Shown here: piece after piece, positions 1-6,880 of the stretch | Position numbering within the stretch: the first letter of the stretch is position 1 | Layout: each line of letters begins with the position of its first letter | DNA from: Pelosinus sp. IPA-1 | GTDB lineage: Bacteria; Bacillota; Negativicutes; DSM-13327 | Reading direction: 5' to 3' | Assembly: GCF_030269905.1 (NCBI RefSeq) | Contig: NZ_BSVC01000004.1 | Coordinates: 1 to 64,000, forward strand | Length of the DNA stretch: 64,000 bases | The notes under the pieces: generated by a model | Seen by the model: only the letters and a program-made list of their open reading frames with translations | What the model was told of the DNA's origin: nothing | Databases searched by the model: none | Made by a program: the position numbers and the translations under genes

Positions 1-1
1 A

Positions 2-229
2 CGTCCAGGAGTAGTTGGCTTTTCATTGGGAAGCGGCCACTTTGCCAATGGCAGTAAAGACGTCACCATTGACGGGGCCACAATCAAGGGAGATTCGCGG
101 CGTAGTAAGGGTATTCATGCAAATGTAACGATGAGAGTAGACCCCATTCTTAAAAATACAGGTCTTCAAGATCTTGTAGGTGGAAGTATCTGTTTTTATG
201 ATACCAAGGTAAAATTACTAAAGGCGTAG
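2..229 (+). CDS. C-terminal fragment of an unknown protein, cut by the window edge
   Basis: The reading frame is open from the left edge to a TAG, giving about 75 residues of a C-terminus. The visible part is rich in Gly, Lys and beta-prone residues and contains a [16 protein letters not shown]-like stretch. I see no catalytic motif and do not recognise the family. A TTG at 26 could serve as a start, but no ribosome site precedes it and the frame continues upstream, so truncation by the edge is more likely. A strong terminator follows directly. Confidence 0.5.
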   Translation, partial: RPGVVGFSLGSGHFANGSKDVTIDGATIKGDSRRSKGIHANVTMRVDPILKNTGLQDLVGGSICFYDTKVKLLKA

Positions 230-264
230 TAGAAAGGAGGCGGGATATCCCGCCTCTTTTCTAC
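229..264 (+). terminator. Rho-independent terminator after the left-edge gene
   Basis: The sequence is a near-perfect inverted repeat centred at 246/247. The 20-bp core GAGGCGGGATATCCCGCCTC is fully self-complementary, and A-rich and T-rich flanks extend the stem. It overlaps the stop codon of the upstream gene. Confidence 0.8.
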
Positions 265-380
265 GTGTAACTACCCCATTAGCACTATAGATATTATAAT
301 TCATTGAATAGGATATAAAAGTAATTCATTCTTAATTACATAAGTTAATAGCATGGTTGATAAATGTAATAGGGATAGGT

Positions 381-512
381 ATGCTGCTGCTTATCAATTC
401 TAATTCTTCTAATCGGGTTTCAACAAATGTTAGGATAATAGAACGCAGAAGGTATCATATCAAACAACGAAATTTATCCTCATTTGCACAATTAGCAGGA
501 AATAGCATTTAA
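381..512 (+). CDS. Possible 43-aa small ORF in the 265-635 gap
   Basis: An ATG-started frame of 43 codons ends in TAA just before a terminator-like hairpin. The product is basic in its second half (IIERRRYHIKQRNLSSFAQ). The ribosome site is poor and I recognise no family, so it could equally be the remnant of a longer gene. The rest of the 265-635 gap is AT-rich and shows nothing else I can support. Confidence 0.2.
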   Translation: MLLLINSNSSNRVSTNVRIIERRRYHIKQRNLSSFAQLAGNSI

Positions 513-521
513 ATAAAGAAG

Positions 522-556
522 ATACCCAAAGCATAGTGGTATACTTTGGGTATTTT
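522..556 (+). terminator. Terminator-like hairpin
   Basis: A 10-bp perfect stem (522-531 with 544-553) with a 12-nt loop is followed by TTTT. It separates the small ORF at 381-512 from the sigma-factor gene. Confidence 0.6.
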
Positions 557-635
557 GCATAACAGATATTGTTGGATGATTTGCTAATGATAGGGTATTT
601 TTATCTGACAATTACTTATCAGGGAGGAAAATTGA

Positions 636-1259
636 ATGGTAATCAATGAAATGGACTTTGAGCAGGTATATACCGAATTTCAGCCTAGAATTTACCGCTA
701 TCTAGTGAGGTTGATTGGTATTAAAGAAGCTGAAGACATAACCCAGGATGTTTTTGTTAAGATTGGTAAGGCATTAGCAACTTTTAATAATCAATCACAA
801 TTGTCCACTTGGATTTATCAAATCGCAACTAATGCGGCTATTGATAGAATGAGAAGTCGTTCATTTAAGCAGGAGTCTACCGAATCATATTGTCTAATAG
901 AAGCAGAGCAATGCAAGGAAATAGGATGTTCTTATAAGAAGCCGTCTTTAACGGAAGAAAAGGTTATTCGTAAGGAAATGAACGAATGTATTCAGGGGTA
1001 TATTGCAATCCTTCCTGAAAGTTACCGGACTGCAATCATTCTTAGTGAAATAGAAGGACTGAAGAATAGCGAAATTGCTTCTATACTGGGGTTAAGCATT
1101 GGTACGGTAAAAATACGATTACATCGTGGGAAAGAAAAACTAAAGGAGCTACTTTCTGCAAATTGCACTTTTTATAGAACAGAATGTAATGAATTGGCCT
1201 GTGAATCGAAAGGACCCAACGTAATAAGAATAAAGCCGTTTACTTCTATGAAGCACTGA
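636..1259 (+). CDS. ECF-type RNA polymerase sigma factor
   Basis: The 207-aa product has the two-domain plan of extracytoplasmic-function sigma-70 factors. Sigma region 2 lies at about residues 5-75 (YRYLVRLIGIKEAEDITQDVF, then FNNQSQLSTWIYQIATNAAIDRMRS). Region 4 is a helix-turn-helix at about 115-165 (ILPESYRTAIILSEIEGLKNSEIA and GLSIGTVKIRLHRGKEKL). About 35 residues follow region 4, including three cysteines, and could be a small sensor tail. A good ribosome site (AGGGAGG) precedes the ATG. No anti-sigma gene is adjacent. The next genes, a CMD-like protein and a hydrolase, are plausible targets, but a terminator separates them from this gene. Confidence 0.9.
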   Translation: MVINEMDFEQVYTEFQPRIYRYLVRLIGIKEAEDITQDVFVKIGKALATFNNQSQLSTWIYQIATNAAIDRMRSRSFKQESTESYCLIEAEQCKEIGCSYKKPSLTEEKVIRKEMNECIQGYIAILPESYRTAIILSEIEGLKNSEIASILGLSIGTVKIRLHRGKEKLKELLSANCTFYRTECNELACESKGPNVIRIKPFTSMKH

Positions 1260-1281
1260 CTAAACTAGTCAGTGCTTTTTG
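1252..1281 (+). terminator. Terminator after the ECF sigma gene
   Basis: An 11-bp perfect stem (AGCACTGACTA, 1252-1262, with 1266-1276), a 3-nt loop and a T-run. The sigma-factor stop codon lies within the left arm. Confidence 0.85.
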
Positions 1282-1355
1282 CTTACTTTTTAAAATATTT
1301 TAGGTGTATCCTTTTCAACGCATCTTCGTCTATAGATTTAGAGGAGGTGATAGGA

Positions 1356-1610
1356 ATGACGTTTGATAAAAGGACAGTAGAATTAATTGCCCTTGGGGCT
1401 TCTGTTGCAGTAAATTGCCAACCGTGCCTGCAATTCCACATAAATGAGGCGCTAAAAGTTGGAATTACTGAACTGGAAATTAAAGAAGCAATTCAAGTGG
1501 GTAGAACGGTTAGAAAAGGTGCGGCCCATAAAATGGATCAGTTCGTCTCAACTATGATTGAAGATGAACTCTTAATTTCACGCGGGGGAGAAGGTTGTGG
1601 ATGTCGGTAA
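1356..1610 (+). CDS. Carboxymuconolactone decarboxylase (AhpD-like) family protein
   Basis: The product is 84 aa from the ATG at 1356, chosen because GAGGAGGTGA lies just upstream; an in-frame extension from 1272 overlaps the terminator and is unlikely. NCQPCLQFH is the CxxC-x2-H redox motif of the AhpD/CMD family, where the two cysteines act as a peroxidase or disulfide-reductase pair. The helical segment EIKEAIQVGRTVRKGAAHKM also fits. The C-terminus carries an extra GCGCR. The gene is 15 bp from the hydrolase and likely co-transcribed with it. The physiological substrate cannot be read from the sequence. Confidence 0.85.
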   Translation: MTFDKRTVELIALGASVAVNCQPCLQFHINEALKVGITELEIKEAIQVGRTVRKGAAHKMDQFVSTMIEDELLISRGGEGCGCR

Positions 1611-1625
1611 AAAGGAGGAATTTTT

Positions 1626-2552
1626 ATGCAATCATTAAATTGTGATATCGTAAGTTCGGAACACTGGGTAGAACATGATGGTATCAAGCTCTACGTTTTT
1701 GAAAAGTGTCAAGAAGATTCTTTCCGTAAACCGATTGTGGTCTTAGCCCACGGTTCTGCGACGGCAGGTAAAGAGAGTTTCGACCTTCAAGTACCTGGGA
1801 AGCCTTCTTATAGTCTCATGGATTTTCTGGCAAATGAGGGATTTGATGTATTTGCTTTGGATATTAGAGGCTTCGGTCGTTCCACTCATCCCGATGGACA
1901 CATAACCACTGCGGACGCGAGTGAAGATCTCAACGCAGCCGTTGATTACGTCCTTAAAATAAAAAATGCCGAGAAGATCAATCTTCTCGGTTGGTCCTGG
2001 GGCACGCAATATGGCGGAATGTTTATTATGAACCACCCTGAGAAAGTGTTAAAGTATGTGAGTTATGCACAAATGCATGTCGATAGCGCCGACCTCGCCA
2101 AAAGACGACCTAAGATTGAGACATTCCGAAAGAACCTATATGTTAACATTCCAGAGGCTGGCTGGAAAGGCCGTTTCTATTCGATGACACCAGCCGAGGT
2201 TAATGATCCTGATATTGTAGACAACTACGCCAAGGCTGCCACCCATGTGGAGTTTCGGACTCCCACAGGACCTCAGCTCGACATGGTCACTATAATGCCT
2301 ATGGTGAATCCTCGACTATTATCGATTCCCACGATGATCATTCACGGTGAGCATGATGATGTGGCTGATGTGGAAGGTTTGCTGCCGTTTTTTAAGCAGA
2401 TTCCTAACGCTTATAAGCGCTACGCCATAATCCCCGACGCCGGGCATATGATGCACCTTCAAAAGGGGCACCGATTGTTTCAGCACGAGATAGTCGGCTT
2501 TTTAAAAGATGCAGTTGAAGTAGAAATAACAGTCAGAGATGGAGCGATGTAA
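1626..2552 (+). CDS. Alpha/beta hydrolase
   Basis: The 308-aa protein has the alpha/beta-hydrolase fold. An oxyanion-type HGSATAG loop lies near residues 42-48, the nucleophile elbow is GWSWG with Ser124, an acidic HGEHDD loop lies late in the chain, and the catalytic His is in PDAGHMMH. No signal peptide or membrane segment is visible, so it should be cytoplasmic. AAAGGAGG precedes the ATG. It follows the CMD-like gene by 15 bp, which suggests a shared oxidative-stress or xenobiotic role (inference). Substrate unknown. Confidence 0.85.
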   Translation: MQSLNCDIVSSEHWVEHDGIKLYVFEKCQEDSFRKPIVVLAHGSATAGKESFDLQVPGKPSYSLMDFLANEGFDVFALDIRGFGRSTHPDGHITTADASEDLNAAVDYVLKIKNAEKINLLGWSWGTQYGGMFIMNHPEKVLKYVSYAQMHVDSADLAKRRPKIETFRKNLYVNIPEAGWKGRFYSMTPAEVNDPDIVDNYAKAATHVEFRTPTGPQLDMVTIMPMVNPRLLSIPTMIIHGEHDDVADVEGLLPFFKQIPNAYKRYAIIPDAGHMMHLQKGHRLFQHEIVGFLKDAVEVEITVRDGAM

Positions 2553-2554
2553 AG

Positions 2555-2722
2555 GTGCATAAGTTTACTACAAATCTAAGTAAAGAGTTGCCCTGTATTC
2601 ACGTGGAGGCAGCGAAAGGTATGGAAGAAAAGACTCCTCGGAATAATGAAACAAGTACATTACCTAATTTTGTGGACATAACAAAGGAGCAATCTTTTTG
2701 GGATAAGGCAGTTCTATCTTAG
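2555..2722 (+). CDS. Possible 55-aa small ORF of unknown function
   Basis: A GTG-started frame of 55 codons begins right after the hydrolase stop and ends in TAG at 2722. The product has several acidic and basic residues, one Cys and one Trp, and ends DITKEQSFWDKAVLS. The ribosome site is weak and I do not recognise the family. It may be a decayed gene fragment. Confidence 0.25.
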   Translation: MHKFTTNLSKELPCIHVEAAKGMEEKTPRNNETSTLPNFVDITKEQSFWDKAVLS

Positions 2723-2794
2723 GATTAGGTCTTTGACTATCCTGTTACTAGCAAAAGTGTACTTAGTATTATAAGTAGAGAAAGAAGGAAATGC

Positions 2795-4024
2795 ATGACT
2801 ATAAATAAAAAGGTTTTTACTCCATCACCGTTAATGGTACTAATTTGCGGTAGCATTATTTTAGCACTGGCGCTCGGTACAAGGCAAAGCTTTGGAATTT
2901 TTTTAAAACCAATGAGCCTTGATTTAGGTTATAGTAGGGAGACATTTTCTTTTGCCATAGCATTACAAAATCTAGTATGGGGGATTGCTCAGCCATTTAC
3001 CGGGTGGATCGCTGATAGATACGGGGCAAGTAAAGCATTGCTTATCGGTGCTGTAGCTTATGTGCTTGGGCTCATATTTATGGCTAATTCTTCATCCGGC
3101 ATAGGTTTAACCCTTAGTGCTGGCATGCTAATAGGTATAGGACTTGGCGGAAGTAGTTTTGCGGTTGTTTTTGGTGCGCTCGGTCGGGCATTTGACCCGA
3201 GTAAACGGAGTCTGGTGTTGGGTATAGCAGGAGCGGGTGCTTCTTTCGGAATGTTCGCCATGGTGCCGTATAGCCGGTTTTTTATAAATTACTGGGGGTG
3301 GTTTGAGTCTTTAATTGTTCTCGCAATTACCTGCGCCTTGATGTTTCCTCTTTCCTTAGGCTTGATAGAAAGAAAAGATCCATTGGAAGAAAAACGTGAT
3401 ACGAAAGCTGCATTAACTGAAGCTTTTAATCACCGAGACTTTTGGCTACTAGGCCTAGGGTTTTCGGTTTGCGGTTTTCAAGTGGTTTTTATTCTTACTC
3501 ACTTTGCGGCTTTTATTCAAGATAATAGTCTATCTTTAGCAGTTGCAGCAAATGCTTTAGCAATTATAGGATTCTCTAATATGTTTGGCTCCTATCTTGC
3601 GGGATATTTAGGTGGAAAGTATCCAAAATCGTATTTGTTGAGCCTAATCTTTTTTCTCCGCGCAATAGTGATTACAGTATTTATTGCAATGCCCATTACC
3701 GAGATATCAGTATATGTCTTTTCAGCTGCCATAGGCTTGATTTGGCTAGCGACGGTACCGTTAACGAATGGGATTTTGGCGAGTGTTTTCGGAGTGAAGT
3801 ATCTTTCGACGCTTTCGGGGATTGTATTTGTCATGCACCAAATAGGTAGTTTTACAGGAGGATGGCTAGGTGGGCTTCTATTTGACTGTACTGGTTCTTA
3901 CCAAACTATCTGGATAACAACAATAATCTTGAGTATTGTTGCTGCTCTTTGTTATTTGCCAATCAAAGAAAGGTCTATTAATGATCTCAAAGCCGAGTTG
4001 CAACAAAAAAGCGTTAGCTCTTAG
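2795..4024 (+). CDS. Major facilitator superfamily (MFS) transporter
   Basis: The 409-aa protein has about 12 hydrophobic segments, the usual MFS count. It carries the loop 2-3 signature GWIADRYGASKALLIG near residues 71-86. The N-terminal pattern, TRQSFGIFLKPMSLDLGYSR, resembles the monocarboxylate/oxalate-formate branch of MFS. A charged central loop (IERKDPLEEKRDTKA) separates the two six-helix halves. The start is the ATG at 2795, behind AAGGAA. It appears to be a single gene. Substrate cannot be assigned. Confidence 0.9.
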   Translation: MTINKKVFTPSPLMVLICGSIILALALGTRQSFGIFLKPMSLDLGYSRETFSFAIALQNLVWGIAQPFTGWIADRYGASKALLIGAVAYVLGLIFMANSSSGIGLTLSAGMLIGIGLGGSSFAVVFGALGRAFDPSKRSLVLGIAGAGASFGMFAMVPYSRFFINYWGWFESLIVLAITCALMFPLSLGLIERKDPLEEKRDTKAALTEAFNHRDFWLLGLGFSVCGFQVVFILTHFAAFIQDNSLSLAVAANALAIIGFSNMFGSYLAGYLGGKYPKSYLLSLIFFLRAIVITVFIAMPITEISVYVFSAAIGLIWLATVPLTNGILASVFGVKYLSTLSGIVFVMHQIGSFTGGWLGGLLFDCTGSYQTIWITTIILSIVAALCYLPIKERSINDLKAELQQKSVSS

Positions 4025-4127
4025 CCAATTCAATTGCGCAACCAGCAGACAGTGGCTGCGGGTGTAGTTGTTCAGGTTAAATACTTTTACTTTAACATTA
4101 AATATATGCATAGGGGGAGGAGTTAAC

Positions 4128-4658
4128 ATGTCAATCGGATGTGGAGAAAGAAGTAGCGAGGCAAGAATCTGCCCAGAGGGAGCACGATACGTAGAAAAAA
4201 TATTGGCTGGACCACCTAGAACAGCTATCATGGCCTGTGAAGGTGGTTGTATTAAAGGCGAGGTTGCCCGCGTTGCCGCTAATATATTGGCGTATCAACT
4301 TGAGCGGGATGCCGCTGTTAGGATTTGTTTGGGGGACGCTGTGACAGGGGATTCTGGTTTTTTGGAACTGATAAAGCAGGCCCCAAAAACAATTGTGATT
4401 GAGGGGTGCTTTTTACATTGCGGCACAACAATTATGAAAACACGGTTGCCGGGTTTTGACCCTGTGGTCGTGGAAGCAATTCGTTTATATCGCTTTGACC
4501 GAGATAAGTATTTCGAAATTTTTGATATGCCGCGTGCGGAAATTGAGCAGTATGCGAAACAGGTTGCCGACTATGTGCAACAAACCTATTTTCAGGGGAA
4601 GAGTGTGGAAGGAGCCGTTTTGCCTCCCTGTTGTGGTGGCAGCACATCTTTCCAATAG
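4128..4658 (+). CDS. Putative zinc-binding protein, DGC-domain type
   Basis: The product is 176 aa from the ATG at 4128, preceded by GGGGGAGG; an upstream in-frame start at 4068 lacks a ribosome site. Cysteines are spread in a pattern I associate with the DGC-domain family of putative metal-binding proteins: CGERSSEARIC near the start, ACEGGCIKGEVARVAANI, IEGCFLHCGT, and PPCCGG at the end. No membrane segment is seen. Its convergent neighbour is another Cys-rich small protein. The function of the family is not well defined. Confidence 0.75.
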   Translation: MSIGCGERSSEARICPEGARYVEKILAGPPRTAIMACEGGCIKGEVARVAANILAYQLERDAAVRICLGDAVTGDSGFLELIKQAPKTIVIEGCFLHCGTTIMKTRLPGFDPVVVEAIRLYRFDRDKYFEIFDMPRAEIEQYAKQVADYVQQTYFQGKSVEGAVLPPCCGGSTSFQ

Positions 4659-4740
4659 GTTTGCAGTTCATGTGCTGCCGCCTTAACGGGTGGTGATGCT
4701 TGGCTTGTCTCACTCATGATGACTCATCTAGACACAACAA

Positions 4741-4768
4741 CAAGCCGGAGACTTTTGTCCCCGGCTTG
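4741..4768. terminator. Hairpin between convergent genes
   Basis: An 8-bp perfect stem (CAAGCCGG with CCGGCTTG) lies between two convergent genes. There is no clean T-run on either side, only TTGTTGTTG on the minus strand, so termination is plausible but not certain. Confidence 0.5.
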
Positions 4769-4808
4769 CTGTTGGTAAGGGTGGGCCGCTGTCGTGCTGC
4801 CAGGGTAA

Positions 4809-5288
4809 TTACTGGTCGGCAGCAATCGGCGTAAACTTTGTCCGCTTGTGCAGTTGGTTTTCCAATATCTCTTTAGTTATTTCGGCAGCACCGCGTACAT
4901 AGACGGCGCATTGTCCGATATGTTCAGCTGACAGCCATTCTACTTTACGGGTCAAAACCCGGCAGCAGGTGGCCCCAAATTGTTCTTTAAATTCATCATG
5001 CAACTGATTGGTAATGGTAAAAGCTGGGTCTTCTGACTCCTCCGCCGTGTTGCGGCCGGCAACTAAGCTCAATACGATGGCACTGCCGGTCACACAGCCG
5101 CAGCAGCATTTTGAGCCACCTAGGCCCACGCCGAATGCCGTGGCAATTTTATACCATTCTTTGGTCAAACCCAAATCATAGTCATCACTGAACGCTTTTA
5201 AAATGGCCTCGCTGCAGTACAGGCCACCGTCAGTAAACTCTTGCACCGCTTTGTCGACGGTAGTGATTGTTCCGGGAATATTCGCCAT
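4809..5288 (-). CDS. C_GCAxxG_C_C family (redox/metal-type) protein
   Basis: The 159-aa minus-strand protein matches the C_GCAxxG_C_C pattern. It has YCSEAILKAF early, a glycine/cysteine core (GGSKCCCGCVTGSAIVLSL) around residues 57-75, and CCRVL plus a later single Cys. Members often sit near oxidoreductases and are thought to be redox-active or metal-binding, with no settled biochemistry. An AAGGGGG site precedes the ATG. The gene has a strong SigA-type promoter and a hairpin in its leader, listed separately, so attenuation is likely. Confidence 0.8.
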   Translation of the reverse strand: MANIPGTITTVDKAVQEFTDGGLYCSEAILKAFSDDYDLGLTKEWYKIATAFGVGLGGSKCCCGCVTGSAIVLSLVAGRNTAEESEDPAFTITNQLHDEFKEQFGATCCRVLTRKVEWLSAEHIGQCAVYVRGAAEITKEILENQLHKRTKFTPIAADQ

Positions 5289-5335
5289 TTTTTCTACCCC
5301 CTTATTTTTAATATGATTTGCTGAGCAAAAAGAAA

Positions 5336-5373
5336 AAGGCTAATACATCTCCTAGCGAAGATGTATTAGCCTT
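5336..5373 (-). promoter_or_regulatory. Terminator-like hairpin in the leader of the C_GCAxxG_C_C gene
   Basis: A perfect 15-bp inverted repeat (5336-5350 with 5359-5373) has an 8-nt loop. Read on the minus strand it is followed by TTTTTCTTTTTG, the form of an intrinsic terminator, yet it lies between that gene's promoter and its ribosome site. The flanks GCTGAGCAAAAA and TTTTTTGATCAGC are also nearly complementary, so the structure can extend to about 31 bp per arm. Confidence 0.7.
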
Positions 5374-5405
5374 CAAATTTTTTGATCAGCTATCTATTAA
5401 AAATT

Positions 5406-5434
5406 AGCATAACAAAAAATAAATTGTTTGTCAA
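5406..5434 (-). promoter_or_regulatory. SigA-type promoter for the minus-strand gene
   Basis: On the minus strand there is a perfect TTGACA (-35, 5429-5434), a 17-bp spacer, and TATGCT (-10, 5406-5411). Transcription would begin near 5399 and run straight into the leader hairpin. The rest of the gap to 5725 holds a TATAAT at 5520-5525 on the plus strand with a poor -35, a possible weak promoter for the Hxs operon. Confidence 0.75.
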
Positions 5435-5725
5435 TGCTCCTTCTTCTTGCAACCAGCCCTGCCGAAGAGCGGTGTTGCCACAGCATATCCTCGTAGCGAA
5501 TTTTCGTTCAAATTTGAGATATAATGGTTAACTACTTTCAGAGAGATAAGCACTTTAATCTGTCATTAATACTTTGCATTACATTACAATATGTCACAGG
5601 ATTTTCCATTTATTTATAGAAATTATATATTAAATATGGTTTTTTTGTTGTTTTAACACAGGAATTGGAATAATTATCTAGAAATTACTAAGTTAGTAAA
5701 CCACTATAAATGAGGGAGTGAGTGT

Positions 5726-6514
5726 ATGAAGGATTGGAGAAAGCTTTGGGCGTATGGGTCGGCAACAGCTCTATGGTTTGCTGCTCAATTGGGTTTGGTA
5801 GATGCACCCCATGTTGAAGCTAAGCATATACAGCCCAATGATGGAAATTTGAGAATCACCGGAAATGAACCTATTTATCTTGATAAAACGAGTACAATTC
5901 AGAACTCATTAGAAGACATCTTTGCCAATGATAATCTTGATCAATTTGCGCATTATTCTCACCGTTCCCACAGCTCCCATCGATCACATTCTTCGCATAG
6001 CTCTCACTACTCTCACTATTCCAGCACAGGTGGCAGTGGAGAAGGTGGTGGATATTATAGCAGCGCGCCTGCTACACCTGAAGATGCGATGGATATCCGT
6101 GCAATCCAAAAAAAACTTAATGAACTAGGATACGATTGTGGGACTGTGGATGGTGTTAAAGGGGCTCAAACCAGGGAATCTATACGGAACTTCCAAATGG
6201 ATTATGACCTCTCAGTCGATGGAATCGTTGGTGAAGGGACTAAAAGAATACTCGAATCTGTTGACCTAATCAGCATTCAAAAGAAGCTCAAACAACTGGG
6301 CTATGATTGCAATACCATTGGTAATAGGGATGAAAAGACAATACAAGCCATTAAGGATTTTCAAGCGACAGAAGGACTCGATAGCTATGGAACCATCAAT
6401 CGCGTGACTAAAGAAGCTGTTGAGAAGAAAGAAATTCCTAAACAAGTAAATCCTGAAACCGCAAAATCAAAGACACAAAATAAGTATGATTTTAAATCCA
6501 ATTCAGGTCGGTAG
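5726..6514 (+). CDS. hxsA: His-Xaa-Ser repeat protein HxsA with peptidoglycan-binding domains
   Basis: The 262-aa product is the likely substrate of the Hxs system. An N-terminal hydrophobic segment (ATALWFAAQLGLVDA, about 13-27) suggests export. Residues 76-99 are eight tandem H-X-S triplets (HYS, HRS, HSS, HRS, HSS, HSS, HYS, HYS), followed by a Gly/Ser linker. Two peptidoglycan-binding-type repeats follow, at about 122-178 and 181-232, each with IQKKL-x2-LGYDC, which would dock the protein on the cell wall. A basic tail ends the chain. It is first in an operon with hxsD, hxsB and hxsC; the hxsD start abuts its stop codon. Modification of the repeat by the radical SAM partners is inference. 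Confidence 0.9.
   Translation: MKDWRKLWAYGSATALWFAAQLGLVDAPHVEAKHIQPNDGNLRITGNEPIYLDKTSTIQNSLEDIFANDNLDQFAHYSHRSHSSHRSHSSHSSHYSHYSSTGGSGEGGGYYSSAPATPEDAMDIRAIQKKLNELGYDCGTVDGVKGAQTRESIRNFQMDYDLSVDGIVGEGTKRILESVDLISIQKKLKQLGYDCNTIGNRDEKTIQAIKDFQATEGLDSYGTINRVTKEAVEKKEIPKQVNPETAKSKTQNKYDFKSNSGR
5951..6022 (+). repeat. Eight tandem His-Xaa-Ser codon triplets
   Basis: This coding repeat inside hxsA has a 9-nt period encoding H-X-S eight times in a row with X = Y, R, S, R, S, S, Y, Y. Synonymous codons differ between units, so the repeat looks maintained at the protein level rather than freshly amplified. Confidence 0.9.
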
Positions 6515-6880
6515 GTGATTAACATAGAAAAGATACAGAACAGGCAACCTTTTATTACTGAGACGGAAGCGGGTGTATTCTTAGTAAAGTTGAAAAAAGA
6601 ATTTTACGAACAGGAGGCTGTTATGCAAGCCTCCTATAAATTTACGAATACCTGTTTTATTAAGATTGATGCTATGGAAGAGGGGTATGTAGGAATATGG
6701 TTTAAAGCTAAGCTCGAATTACATGTAGATCCCGAATTGCTCCTATGTGAATTTTGCAATGAAGTACTAGACCAACAGGTGAGGCTTGATCTCGAAAAAC
6801 GTTACGGAACCATTCGAGATAGTATTTATCAATTTGCCTTCGCTCCCATTAAAGACCGTATTGAGGATCTGGATGGGTAA
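6515..6880 (+). CDS. hxsD: His-Xaa-Ser system protein HxsD
   Basis: The 121-aa product starts at a GTG directly after the hxsA stop, so translation is probably coupled. It has no membrane segment or metal motif. The segment QASYKFTNTCFIKID (about 39-53) followed by a helical second half fits the small HxsD component found with HxsB and HxsC. The call rests mainly on this gene context plus length. Its job is unknown; a substrate-presenting partner for the radical SAM enzymes, like recognition elements in other peptide-modification systems, is a guess. It overlaps the start of hxsB. Confidence 0.75.
   Translation: MINIEKIQNRQPFITETEAGVFLVKLKKEFYEQEAVMQASYKFTNTCFIKIDAMEEGYVGIWFKAKLELHVDPELLLCEFCNEVLDQQVRLDLEKRYGTIRDSIYQFAFAPIKDRIEDLDG

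Noticed and set aside
1272-1355. N-terminal extension of the CMD-like protein
   Set aside because: It overlaps a terminator and has no ribosome site; the ATG at 1356 has GAGGAGGTGA.
5951-6022. His/Ser repeat as a simple low-complexity or assembly artefact
   Set aside because: The period is exactly H-X-S, codons vary synonymously, and the Hxs enzyme genes follow directly.
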